This document shows positions 37,305 to 53,900 of a DNA stretch of 64,000 nucleotides, piece after piece. Under the pieces are notes generated by a model. That model ran no database searches. It saw only the letters and a list, made by a program, of their open reading frames with translations, and was not told the DNA's origin. Every line of letters starts with the position of its first letter. The first letter of the stretch is position 1. The position numbers and the translations under genes are program-made. Source of the DNA: Oncomelania hupensis (Eukaryota > Mollusca > Gastropoda > Littorinimorpha > Pomatiopsidae); NCBI GenBank assembly GCA_036898135.1, contig CM072512.1, positions 39,486,780 through 39,550,779 on the forward strand, in the 5' to 3' direction.

Positions 37305-37870
37305 TTGCTTTAGATCCAGCGGACTCTACCGAGCCAAATCAGGACCGGACAACTCCCGATCCGCATAAAAGATCTGCTGAAACAACCCTAGTGGTAAAAC
37401 TGAAGATTCTCAACCAGCCAGTCACTTTACGATAAAGGAATCCCACGCAGGGAACGCTGAGGCTATACTCTAATTTATTGAACCCCCGTTTACAAAAACA
37501 AAATAGAATACAAACATCATTATAAATTATCAACAAAACGCATACATATAAAATGCCTACATTGCTAAATAATAACATCATAGGAAGCCCTAGTGACCAC
37601 CTGGCAGAAAGCATCCAATGTTCCCAAGCTGATCCAACAGACCTCACACACAAATAAGGAGTCTTGTCCCGGAAGAGTTTTCAATTAGAAAAAAAGGTAG
37701 GTGACTGGTCTAGCGAAGAAGAAGATAGTATAGTAGGTTGATAGAACAGAGCAGGAATGAGAAAGACAAATGAGAAAGACAGCGACAGTGGGAATTTAAA
37801 GCACCAAATTTCCAGAAAGTGGGGAGACTATTTATACTGAAACCCCCGGCACCCCAACGGGGGAGGAACA
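37305..37870. repeat. 560-bp interspersed repeat, copy 1
   Basis: Colinear with 46008-46567 and 59397-59850: blocks GATCTGCTGAAACAACCCTA, CAGCCAGTCACTTTA, GACCTCACACACAAATAAGG-like and ATTTATACTGAAACCCCCGG. It ends at a CCCCGGC..CGGGGG snap-back motif. A short piece is at 48145-48170. No coding potential; family unknown. Confidence 0.8.
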
Positions 37871-38113
37871 TCGAACAACGAGAACTTAGAATACTGTAGA
37901 AAAACAGATTTGCGGGGACATAAAGCTGCATGAAGATAGAGCAATACAAGGTGTTTGGGAACATGCCGCTTGGAAACATAGAGCTGTGAGGATATAAATA
38001 TGTAGCAACACAGTTGGCATATCGTGACGCCGATCCTAGCAGTTTCTGTTGTTGACTTGACTTCTTATCTGAGGGCAAATACAGAGTTTACACCTTGGGC
38101 ATTGAAATGGTTC

Positions 38114-38120
38114 TATAAAA
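38114..38120 (+). promoter_or_regulatory. TATA box of cystatin-like gene 1
   Basis: TATAAAA about 140 bases before the start codon. The paralogue has TATTTAAA at the equivalent place (about 61644). The flanks are strongly conserved between the two, as expected of a promoter in a recent duplication. Confidence 0.5.
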
Positions 38121-38255
38121 ACTGAGCAGAGAATTAGTGAAATAATCTTGTTCTATATCACTATCGTAGATACATAGTTTAGATTTCAGCATTTAATAGG
38201 CTTACTAGTAGTATCGATTGTATAGTCGGTAGTAGTAAGTCGCAAGAAGGTTACG

Positions 38256-41392
<3,137 letters not shown>

Positions 41393-41746
41393 GTATGTTG
41401 ATGATTGAACGGAGTGATACATGAATAGTTGCATGAGTGGACGGAAAACTGGTGAATTGTTTAATGATTTGTTGTATGGGTGGATATATGGCTGGCTGAA
41501 CCACTGTCGATACATTTAAGGTTTGGTCAACGATAGCGCAAGAGGAACCTGGTTAATAATTGGATGTATATGTGAATATATGGATCAGTGATTGGAGGTG
41601 TATGTGCACTGATGGATGAGTGATTGGATTTGTATGTGGATAGATGGATGAGTGATTGGACGATGAGGTGGCTTCGTGGATGGAAAGATGGTTGAGGCAT
41701 GGGTGGTTGATTAATTTATGCAAACCCTGTGGGTTCGGGCATTAAA

Positions 41747-44700
41747 TAGAATAGACCCAAAGTCTCCCGGCGTGTCGTAAGAGGCGACAAACAGGGGTGA
41801 TGTTAGCATGGCATCACTGGGCGAAAGTCTTCTACACAGAAGTCACCGGCCAGGGCGAAGGAACCTCACGTTACTACAGGTTCAACGACCACGTGCTCGG
41901 GGCCAAGGCGAGCCACACTGTATTCGTGGATTTCGGCTGTGGCCAACAGCCTGGAGAGGATTGGGCACCGCCAGGTCTTTTTTGCTCAAGACACACTACA
42001 TGATGACACTATCCACTAATTCCATACCGGGTCGGTCGTCGCCCGGCTCAAGGACGGCGCATTCCGTTGGCCACCAGGACGGCGGTGTTAAGTATGCTAC
42101 TGATGGACAATTTAGCAAGATCCGCACGAGAAACAACATCGTCATAGGAACCTGGAATGTCAGGACCCTAACTGCGGAAGGAAAATTAGAAGAACTGGCC
42201 CACGAGTTGGACCACTATTGTTGGAACGTTCTAGGCATCAGCGAACTGCACTGGAAAGGCCTAGGTGAAACAACGACCGACACAGGCCACAAGCTCTATT
42301 TCAGCGGTAGAGATGACAGGCACGAACACGGCGTTGGATTCTTGGTCCACAAGAACATTCTAGCCACTGTCATGGGTTGCCGCCCAGTCTCCAGTAGACT
42401 CATTACCATCCGTCTGAAAGAAGCTCCTTTCAACATCACCATCATCCAGGCCTATGCCCCAACATCAGAGTATGACGACAGCGAAGTGGAGGATTTTTAT
42501 GAAAATCTACAGGCGGTCCTTGACCAAGTGCCGAAGAAGGACATAGTCATAGTGCAAGGCGACTGGAATGCCAAGGTTGGCTAAGATGCACACCACAACT
42601 GGGGAGACAAATGTGGACCCCACTGCAACAACGAGACAAATGACAGGGGTCTGACACTCTTGGAGTTTGCCAGATACAACAATCTGGTACAAGCAAACAC
42701 GCTTGGTCTCCACAAAAACTCCAGACGATAGACATGGCACAGTCTCGGCGGGGAACATCACAACCAAATAGACTACATCATGGTCAGGAAACGCTTCAGA
42801 TCAAGCATCAACATTGGCAGGACACGCACTTTTCCAGGAGCAGACATCGGAAGTGACCACGATCTCGTGATGAGTCTTTCCGGCTCCACTTGAAGAGAGT
42901 AAATACAGCAAAGTGCACTAGACTGAAGTTCGACCTGGACAAACTGCAAGACCCGGAGGTGGCAGAACTATTTCAGACCACAATTGGAGGGAAATTTGCA
43001 CCACTGCTCATTTCGGGGGCTGGTAAAGTAGATGTCAACACCATGACCACCACCTTCAACTCAGCTGTGACAGATGCCGCCACTGAGATCCTTGGCAAGC
43101 ACCGACCAAAGAAGAAGCCGTGGATCACACCTGAACTTTTGGATCTGTGTGATAAACGAAGAGAGATAAAAAAAGAAAAAGAACACCTCACAGGGAGCTG
43201 ATGTCTACCGAAAAATCAACAATGACATCCGAAAAAGGCATGCGCACAGCAAAGGAGAACTGGATAGAAGATCAATGCCAGGAAATAGAGAACAGTCTGA
43301 ACAAGAACAACAGCAAGAAGGCCTTCCAGACTGTGAAGCGGCTGACAAGTGTCAAACAGCCCAAAGTCTCCACGATCTAAAGCAAGTCTGTCATATGCCT
43401 TACAGAAGAACAAGAAGTCTTGGACAGATGGACAGAGTACTGCTCTGACCTTTACAACCATACACCAAATGGGGACCCATCAGTTCTAGCATGTCCCGAG
43501 AACAGAGAAGAAGAAGAAATCCTCCCAATTCTCCGGGAAGAAGTTGAGGCAGCAGCGCAATCGCTAAAGAAAGGGAAGTCAGCGCGAGTGGACAACATAC
43601 CCGCGGAACTGCTACAAGCAGGAGGAGAAGCGATGATTGATGCCCTTACCATTATCTGTAACAAGATCTGGTAGAGTGATGAGTGGCCTATTCCATGGAC
43701 CCAGTCGCGTGTCATCACTCTTCCTAAAAAAGGTAACCTTCAGAAGTGTGAAAATTACCGCACCATCAGCCTCATCAGCCATCCCAGCAAGGTCCTCCGG
43801 AAAATAATACTCAACAGGTTGAAACCCCAAGCTGAACAAATCATAGCTGAAGAACAAGCAGGATTCAGGGCAGGGCGAAGTACCACTGAACAGATTTTCA
43901 ACCTCAGAATAATCTGTGAGAAATACCTACAGCACCAACAACATATATATCATGTGTTCATAGACTTCAAGAAGGCGTTTGACCGAGTCTGGCATGCAGC
44001 TCTATGGGCAACAATGAAAGTGTACAACATCAGCCCTAAACTTATTGAAATCATCAAAAGCCTGTATGACAAGGCTACCAGTGCAGTCCTCCACAACAGC
44101 GCCATCGGGAACTGGTTCAGAACAACAATCGGTGTGCGTCAAGGATGCCTGCTCTCTCCAACACTCTTCAACATCTTTCTAGAGCGCATCATATCAGATG
44201 CTCTTGCAGATCACGAAGGCACAGTCAGCATAGGGGGTAGAGCAATCTCCAATCCTCGTTTTGCGGATGACATTGATGGATTGGCTGGAGAGGAACAAGA
44301 ACTTGAACAGCTGGTACAGAGGCTTGACACCACCTCCAGAGCTTATGGAATGGAAATAAGTGCAGAGAAGACCAAAATGATGACCAACAACACCAATGGC
44401 ATCAACACGGACATCAAAGTCCAAGGCCAATCCCTCAACACAGTGCATAGCTTCAAATATTTAGGAGCCATTGTATCAGACAATGGGTCCCGACAGGAAG
44501 TCCTCTCCAGGATCGCACAAACAACTGCTGCCCTGACAAGGTTGAAGCCCATTTGGAAAGACAGGACCATCAGTCTACATTCCAAAGTAAGACTGCTGCG
44601 CTCCCTTGTCATCTCCATCTTCCTATATGCTTGCGAAGCATGGACCCTCACAGCAGATCTCCAACGAAGAATACAAAGGATGGAGATGAGGTGCTACAGA

Positions 44701-45071
44701 AGACTTCTGGGCATTTCCTATACCCAACACATCACAAACGATGAAGTCCGACAGACCATCACACAAGCCATTGGACAACACGATGACCTGCTCAATGTGG
44801 TGAAGAAACGGAAACTCCGATGGTATGGCCACGTCACCAGATCATCAGGCCTTGCAAAGACTATTCTGCAAGGCACAGTGCAAGGAGGTAGAAGAAGAGG
44901 GAGACCGAAAAAGAGGTGGGAGAACAACATTCGAGAATGGACTAGTTTGACAATGAGCGAAGCCATGAGGGCTGCTGAGGACAGAGAAAGATTGAGTATA
45001 CTGGTTAAACGTTCATCTGTGGTGCCCCTACGACCTCCGGCTTATGGGACAGGACAGGATAGGATAGGATA
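41747..45071 (+). mobile_element. Full-length RTE LINE (3325 bp)
   Basis: Flanked by the 8-bp duplication GCATTAAA (41739-41746 and 45072-45079). The paralogous locus at about 63532 has a single GCATTAAA, the empty site. It starts TAGAATAGACCCAAAGTCTC and ends in the GGACAGGATAGGATAGGATA tail. The 5' region (to about 42110) has no known domain. The best reference copy for the RTE family in this window. Confidence 0.92.
42120..45071 (+). pseudogene. RTE endonuclease-reverse transcriptase, nearly intact
   Basis: Endonuclease: IVIGTWNVRTLTAEGKLEEL, ISELHWKG, GVGFLVHKNI, ITIIQAYAPTSEYDD, VQGDWNAKVG with a stop (TAA, 42582) in place of the usual glutamate. Frame breaks follow near 42870, 43200 and 43375. 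From 43819 an open frame of 417 codons covers RT motifs FRAGRSTTEQIFNL, FIDFKKAFDRVWH, GVRQGCLLSPTLFN, FADDIDGL and the C-terminal block LQGTVQGGRRRGRPKKRW. Too damaged to move by itself. Confidence 0.88.
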
Positions 45072-45079
45072 GCATTAAA

Positions 45080-46007
45080 GATGAACTGCACTGAAAACTT
45101 GATGTTGATAATGAGGCATAGGAATTTACACAGTGTCTCGTACATTGTGTTGTCTGCTGCAGCCTTGCCTTGCATCTTCGGCGCCGTCCCACTTTTAATT
45201 CCAAATCTTCATTACCGAAACTATATTCCTCATTCATTCCGCTTCTATTTAACACAAATCCACTTTCACTGTTTACACACTGCCTTGTTGGACTGAAATA
45301 CGACTATGATAGGTCTGGGCTTGGCGTACGCGTAAACGCGGCGGCACAATGGGTCAGTATTCTTGGTGCAGATGCTAGTGTTTTTGTTTTTTTGGGGGGC
45401 CTATTTGTGTTCTCTTGTCTTCAATAGAGTTATGGTGATTATTAATTTATTAATATTTTTGGTACTAAGCAGGTATTTTCTTAAAGCAGCCGTTGGTGTA
45501 GTAGGCGGATTGATGGATAATTAATTGTATTTATTGATTGTTAATATGATTATTACTATCAGTTTTATTTAATTATTGCTTTATATGTTTGTTTTTTTAA
45601 ATTACTGTCATTTTCATGGATAAGGGTAGGTACGCAAATGACAAATTGAATGGGGGATTGGGCATCTGAACTTTGCCCGTTGGTGGTACGTGCCGTGGCT
45701 TGATAACATTAAGGGACGGGGTGGGGAGCGTGCGGGGAAAGAAGCGAGAGAAGCTGAATGTTGGGGTTTGATTTTAGCTCAACTGAAAGCTGAGATTGAA
45801 CGGGTGAATGGAAGTTTGATGCTACTTGCTTTTATGAATTGATGCTTTATTATATACTGACCGTTTTTGTGTGAGTTTGACTGTCAGTGATGGTTGTACA
45901 CTGCTAAAAAATTTTCGGGATTTTTGGGACAATAAAGATGCTGATTCTGACGATGATGATGATGATGTTGATGACATATATACGAATGATTGATTGATTG
46001 ATTGATT
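45080..46007 (+). other. Downstream flank of cystatin-like gene 1
   Basis: Colinear with 63533-64000 (ACTGCACTGAAAACTTGATG; GCATCTTCGGCGCCGTCCCA). An open frame of similar length persists in both copies (45170-45427; 63633-63884), but amino-acid changes and its end differ. A TGCTGCAG acceptor-like site at about 45160 could start a last exon. I cannot confirm it. Confidence 0.4.
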
Positions 46008-46567
46008 GTTGCTTTAGGTCCAGCGGACTCTTCGGAGCCAAATCAGGACCAGACAACCCCCAATCCGCATAAAAGATCTGCTGAAACAACCCTAGTGGGA
46101 AAATTGAATGCCCTCCACCGGCCAGTCACTTTACAATAAAGACATCCCACTCAGGGGACGGCTGAGGCTTTACCCCAACTACTCGAACCCCCGGTTACAA
46201 AAACAAAATAGAATACAAACATCATTATAAATTATCAACAAAACATATACATATAAAATGCCTATATTGATAAATAATACAATCATAGGAAGCCCTAGTG
46301 ACCACCCGGCAGAAAGCGTCAAACACTCCCAAGCTGATCCAACAGACCTCATACACAAACAAGGAGTCTTGTCCAGGAAGAGTTTTCAAGAAAAAAGGTA
46401 GGCCATTGATCTAGCGAAGAAGAAGATAGTATAGCAGAGTGATAGGACAGAGCAGGAATGGGAAAGAGTAAATGAGGAAGGCAGCGACAGTGGGAATTTA
46501 AAGCACTAAATTTCCATAAAGTGGGGATACTATTTATACTGAAAACCCCCGGCACTCCAACGGGGGT
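46008..46567. repeat. 560-bp interspersed repeat, copy 2
   Basis: Same orientation as 37305-37870, about 90% similar; starts after a GATTGATTGATT run. Confidence 0.8.
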
Positions 46568-48171
<1,604 letters not shown>

Positions 48172-48886
48172 CTATCCTATTTTATCCTATCCTTTCTTGT
48201 AACTCGGAGGTCGTAGGGGCACCACATATGATCGTTTAAATAACATACTTTGCGCAGTGTCAAACCAGTCCATTCTCGTATGTTGTCCTCCCACCGTTTT
48301 TGTTCGGTCTACCTCTTCTTCTACCTCCTTGCACTGTGCCTTGCAGAATGGTCTTTGCAAGGCCTGATGATATGGTGACGTGGCCATACCATTGTAGTTT
48401 CCGTTTCTTCACTACTGTGAGCAGGTCATCGTGTTGTCCAATGGCTTGTGTGATGGTCTGTCGGACTTCGTCGTTGGTGATGTGTTGGGTATAGGAAATG
48501 CCCAGAAGTTTTCTGTAGCAACTCATCTCCATGCTTTGTATTCTTCGTTGTAGATTTGCTGTGAGGGTCCATGCTTCGCAAGCATATAGGAAGATGGAGA
48601 TGACAAGGGAGCGCAGCAGTCTTACTTTGGAATGTAGACTGATGGTCCTGTCTTTCCAAATGGGCTTCAACCTTGTCAGGGCAGCAGTTGTTTGTGCGAT
48701 CCTGGAGAGGACTTCCTGTCGGGACCCATTGTCTGATACAATGGCTCCTAAATATTTGAAGCTATGCACTGTGTTGAGGGATTGGCCTTGGACTTTGATG
48801 TCCGTGTTGATGCCATTGGTGTTGTTGGTCATCATTTTGGTCTTCTCTACACTTATTTCCATTCCATAAGCTCTGGAGGTGGTGTC
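48172..48886 (-). mobile_element. RTE LINE, 3' half (minus), cut by LTR element
   Basis: Coding part AYGMEISVEKTKMMTNN, HSFKYLGAIVSDNG, LLRSLVISIFLYACEAWTL to the GGATAGGATA tail at the left edge. Its right edge at 48886 is exactly the LTR target site; the missing half continues at 57411. Confidence 0.9.
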
Positions 48887-50505
48887 TGTGACGAGGCGTA
48901 CAATCGACCTCTGAGCTAGGTTGCCCACAGTCATTCCTCGCACACAGCCAGCTACACTTTTCACACATCCAGCCACCCCTAACAGGCTCGCTCGCCAACT
49001 AGCTTAAGCCCCGCCCCTCGGGGACCCCCTGTTAAAGCTCGACACACAGTTAGACTCAGCGTCAGTCGAAAACCACCCAGCCTTGAAGCCACAACAACTT
49101 GTCCGAAGACACGTCTCCATCACCGGGCGACCTCTGAGCTACGGCAGTACTCGTGTGCTTCCACCCGTCTTAGTCAAGGTAAGAGAGGAAACTTACTCTT
49201 TGTCATGTAGCAGACCCATCACCCGTCGTTCGCCCAACATGTTCATACGTCCTGTCGATATGTATGTTCGTGTTTATAGTTTTGCCTTGATGTGTTGCTG
49301 TGACATGTATTTATTCCTTGCACATATTTTCTACCTTGTATATGACTCATGACATGTTTGAATTTATACTTGTATGCTCCATGTTAGCCCCATGTGTAAA
49401 TATCCCACGCCATGCTGCCCCTCCACATAGATTAAAGTCCCCAGTACAGCCCTTGCCTACAACCCCTTTACCCTGTACCTATTCCATTTGCTTCCCTCCA
49501 TGCTCCCAATGTATAGATATTTGCCCCTGTTAGCCACTACCCCATCTTAATACGCCGAAGGTATCACATATTAGCGGCTGCCAATAAACTCCACTATGGC
49601 CCTGTAAACCTAGTTGCATTGTTGGACTGTTGGAATGCACCGGTCAACTCTTGACTGGTCAGACCAATTTGAAATACTGAATGGGTAAAATGCGCCACAG
49701 GCCCTGAACCCAGGATATACCTATCCCCCGCTGATACAGAGTCTGTATTGCGTTACAGACGGCTCCTGTACCGGGCGAATTACCCCGGCCCTGTATCATC
49801 TCTAAGTCGCTGACCCGCTGCAGGCCCCTGACAACCCAGGGAGTCAACGAGAAGCGTTACTCTGAATTTCATCATCTCCTAGACAGCTAGCAACGAAAGC
49901 TGAAACCTGTGCCTGTACCTCCCACAAGATTGGCATACACGGTCATTGCGTCATAGCGTGACCGACTGACCCGCATCGCCGCTGAACCCACGCTAAAGCC
50001 TGGTCAAGTGACCACCCAGACTATCTTGGATCAACCGCCGCCCTCCTATAGCCAGCTAAGTGATTGACCCACGAGCATCACCACTCGAAGATCATCTGGC
50101 CAGAAACCAGCCAGATACACTCTTGCCCTATGACGATATCAGTCCACAGTAGCACTAGTACCCCAGAAGTCAACCACCCAGAATATCTCCGAGCTACTCC
50201 CTACTGATATAGACGCTACCCCGTGACTCACTATTAACATTACTTAATATAGACGACCCAATTCGATTTAAATAAACTTCACAGTTAGAAATTGCACTTA
50301 CCCAGACTGGCCTTTGTATTCGAATTTCTCAACTAGTGTTGTATACCATCTTTCTCGTCTACCCTTTGACTGTCTCTCATTTAGTTAGTAGCCCTAGCCT
50401 TAATTCTCTTGAATGTCATCGCATCATTAGCCTAACAAAGGAGGTAATACAGCGCTAGAGATTAAGAGCTTACCCCCCATTCCCCCAACCCCTTTCTTTG
50501 TGACA
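48887..50505 (+). repeat. 5' LTR
   Basis: TGTGACGAGG to CTTTGTGACA. Differs from the 3' LTR at one base only (T at 48961, C at 55861) by direct line-by-line comparison. AATAAA at 49583-49588 is a possible poly-A signal; AGGTAAGAG at 49178 is a possible splice donor. Confidence 0.95.
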
Positions 50506-50512
50506 TTAACTT

Positions 50513-50530
50513 TGGCGACCCCGACGAGAC
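50513..50530 (+). other. Primer binding site
   Basis: TGGCGACCCCGACGAGAC, seven bases after the 5' LTR. The leading TGG pairs with the CCA end of a tRNA; the start TGGCGACC would suit an arginine tRNA 3' end, but I could not verify the full match. It overlaps the first leader repeat. Confidence 0.6.
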
Positions 50531-50650
50531 AAAAGACTTAGGTTCCCATCCCAACCCGACGAGACAAAAGACTTAGGTTCCCATCCCAACCCGACGAGAC
50601 TAAAGACTTAGGTTCCCATCCCAACTGGACGAGACTAAGGACTTAGCTTA
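50521..50650 (+). repeat. 35-bp leader tandem repeat, 3.7 units
   Basis: Units of CCGACGAGACAAAAGACTTA plus GGTTCCCATCCCAAC at 50521, 50556, 50591 and a partial one at 50626. Each unit repeats the last ten bases of the primer binding site. Located in the untranslated leader before gag. Confidence 0.9.
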
Positions 50651-50954
50651 GTTTCCACCCCAGCCCAGTATAGATAGGACCCAGCCCTCTAAGCCTAGTT
50701 AGGAGATAGCATAGCCCCATAGGTCCCTTACTGGCTTTCCCGAATGGTGGTGTCTCGAGAAGGGTTTTTTTTGCATTCATTTTTGTATTTTGATTGATTG
50801 CATTTTGTCTTTGTGGCTGTGTTGTGTTGTATTCGCCCCTGTGCAGTTTCATCGTAGCTCATTCCGCCCACCCCCTTGTTTTCCGTCAGTGTACCCCCTT
50901 GTGTGCGCCCCTCATTCCGGTTAGGACTTTTCAGGGTAAGTCACCTCCCTTACC

Positions 50955-53900
50955 ATGGCCGACCGGGGAGAGCTTGCGCTCAAGTACAAGAGTATTGGCG
51001 AGAGCTTAGGGCTCGCCGGCACCGAACTCAAGGACTACGTCCTGGCTAACGTAGATGCGGACGTGGCCGAGGAAAAGTTGAAGAGGGAGGAGAGGGCTAA
51101 AGAGCGAGAGGCGAAGAGGCAGGAGGAAGAAAGAGCAGCGGCACGGAAGAAAGAGGAGGAGAAAGAGCGTATCGCCGCGGAAGAACGGGCCGCCGCCCGG
51201 AAGAAAGAGGAGGAGAAAGAGCGTATCGCCGCGGAGGAACGGGCCGCCGCCCGGAAGATTGCAGAGGAGGAGAGAGCCGCCGAACGGAGGAGAGAAGAGG
51301 AGAAGGAGAGGGTAGCCCAGGAGGAGAGAGCCGCCGAGCGGAGAAGAGAGGAGGCGAAGGAGAGGATAGCAGAGGAGGGGAGGGCCGCCGCACGGAGGAA
51401 GGAGGAGGACGAGAGGGTCGCGGCTCTCGAGGAGAAGAGGAAGGACAAGGAACTGGAACGGCGCCAAGCACTCCTCCAGCTTGAGCGCGAACGCCGCGAT
51501 CTAGGCATCGCATCGCCCGCGAGCGAAGACTTCTCGCTCATCGCCCCCAGCTTCGCCGCCAGCGCCGGAATATCCGCAGTCCCCCCGCCGATTCCGGGGA
51601 TGAACTTCCCCCTGGACCCATTCGTCGAACGAGACGAATCGATTGAAGTATACCTCGCCCGATTCGAACGAGTCGCGGGAGAAAACAGCCTTGACCCCCA
51701 GTACTGGTATCGCAAGCTTAGTCATGGCCTTAAGGGGAAGGCCTATGAAATCCTGGCCAAGACGCCAACTTCCGAGGAGGGCGACTACCCCGCCCTCAAG
51801 AAAGCTCTACTGCATGGATTTGAGCTCTCAGGCGAGCACTACCGCAAGAATTTCCGGAACTCCCGGAGAGAGAAAGGGGAGAAGTTTACGCAATTCGCCG
51901 ACCGGCTAGCTACTCTACGGGACAAATGGATAGAGCAAACGGACGAACCAAAAACGTACGACGGACTGCTCGAATTGATGCTAGCCGAGCAACTCCGAGG
52001 GACAATGCCAGCGGAGCTTCGGACTTTCGCCGCCGAACAGGGAGCCGCCCGACTAGAAGATCTCATCATAGTCGCGGACCGCTACCTCACCGCCCACCCC
52101 GACGACAGACAGCCTCGCCGGGATCCGGCCGCACCCTCGTCGCCAGATACCCGCCACCAGCCTCGCCGGCCAGTCCCGCCAGCGAACCACCGCCCACTCC
52201 CGCCTAAAGGACGCCCAAACCCCGGAGCAGAGCCTGGGAAGCGGAGCTCAGAGCTCTACTGCGGCTACTGCCAGCGCCGAGGACACACCCGCGAGAAGTG
52301 TTTTCGCCGCCTCAGCGACCAGCGTCGCAAACAAGGTACGGTATTGGCCCTACGCCAAGTTACCCCCGACGGGAACCCGGTAACCCCCGTCGTCACTCCC
52401 ACCGATCGACCGGCCGTCACCGAGCAAGTGACCGTCAACGATCGCCCAGCCCACTGTCTATACGACACTGGACTCACCTTCGACGCCGTCGTCCGCCGCT
52501 CGCTCATCAGGGAACAGGACCTGACCGGCGAAACTATCACCCTGAAGTTGGCCGACGCGTCCCAACCCAGCACCACGCTCCCTATAGCCCGGATCCAAGT
52601 CACCAGCCGATACGTCACGGGCACCATTCAAGCTGCCGTGATGGACCAGCCCCTGTATGACCTGATTTTAGGATGCCGCTACGTGTTCTTGGGTATGCCG
52701 CCCCAGCCTGTGGAGTCGATGGCCGCCGTCCAGACGCGCGCCCAGGCGAAATCAGCCGCGACACCACCCCCGATACCCAACCAGATGCCGGAACAGATCC
52801 GGAAGGCCCAAGAAGACGACGTCACCCTCCGCAAGTGCTACGGAAAGCTTCCCGCCGCACGCACTCCGCCCAAGTCCGGGGACTTTTTCGTCGAGGACGG
52901 ACTCCTCTTCCGTCAGAAGGACGACCATTCGCAACTCGTCGTACCTGCGACCCTTCGCCCCCAAGTCCTAGAACTTGGCCATAGCATGCCCCTAAGTGGA
53001 CATATGGGCATAGGAGCGACCACCCTACGCATCAGCGCCCAGTACCACTGGCCCGGGATGACAGAAGACGTGAAGCGCTACGTCAAGTCCTGTCGCCAGT
53101 GCCAACGATACTCGCCCCGCCATCACACCGTACCGGTCACTATCAGCCCCACCGTCGTCGTCGGAACGCCCTTCCAGCGAGTGGCCGTCGACATAGTAGG
53201 ACCCCTTCCGCGGACCAAGAAGCGGAACCAGTATCTACTTACCCTTGTCGACGCTTGCTCGATGTGGTGTGAGGCCGTTCCACTACCGAAGATTGACGCC
53301 GCCCGAGTCGCCGACGCGCTCGTCACCATATTCACTCGAGTCGGATTCCCGGACAACATCTTGACCGACAACGGGTCCCAGTTCACCGGAAGGCTCATGC
53401 AGGAAGTTTTCCAACTACTTCGCATTCGTCATATCCGTACTCCACCCTACCACCCCGCCAGCAACGGACAGGTCGAGCGCCTGAACGGGACTCTCATCTC
53501 GATTATCCGCAAGATCGCCGACGAACAACCGGAAGCGTGGGACACCTACGTCGCGTCAGCGCTCTTCGCGTATCGAGAGACCCCGCACACCTCCACCGGA
53601 TACACGCCTTCCACGCTGCTTTTTGGGAGACCCCTTTCTGGACCTCTAGCCGCCTTACGACGTAGCTGGACCGACGCCAAACTGGACGAGGCACCGGTCG
53701 ACGCCACGAAATACGTCATCAAGCTCCAGGAGACTCTCAAGGCCACATGGAAAGCCGCCTCCGCCAACCTGAAGAAGGCGAGAGAGAGACAAGCCCGCTA
53801 CCATAATCGCCGCGCCCGGGACCGAGAACTACAGGTAGGAGACCAGGTTCTACTGCTTCTCCCCAGCGGCACGAACAAGCTAGACATAGCTTGGCAAGGG

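Noticed and set aside
42120..42584. Host gene for craniofacial development protein 2
   Set aside because: The similarity is to the RTE endonuclease that this gene acquired in mammals; here it lies inside a LINE with target duplication.
45170..45427. Conserved 85-codon gene downstream of cystatin-like gene 1, also at 63633
   Set aside because: The frame persists in both paralogous flanks but the flanks are only recently duplicated, substitutions do not favour the frame, and the ends differ. Kept only as a possible last exon.
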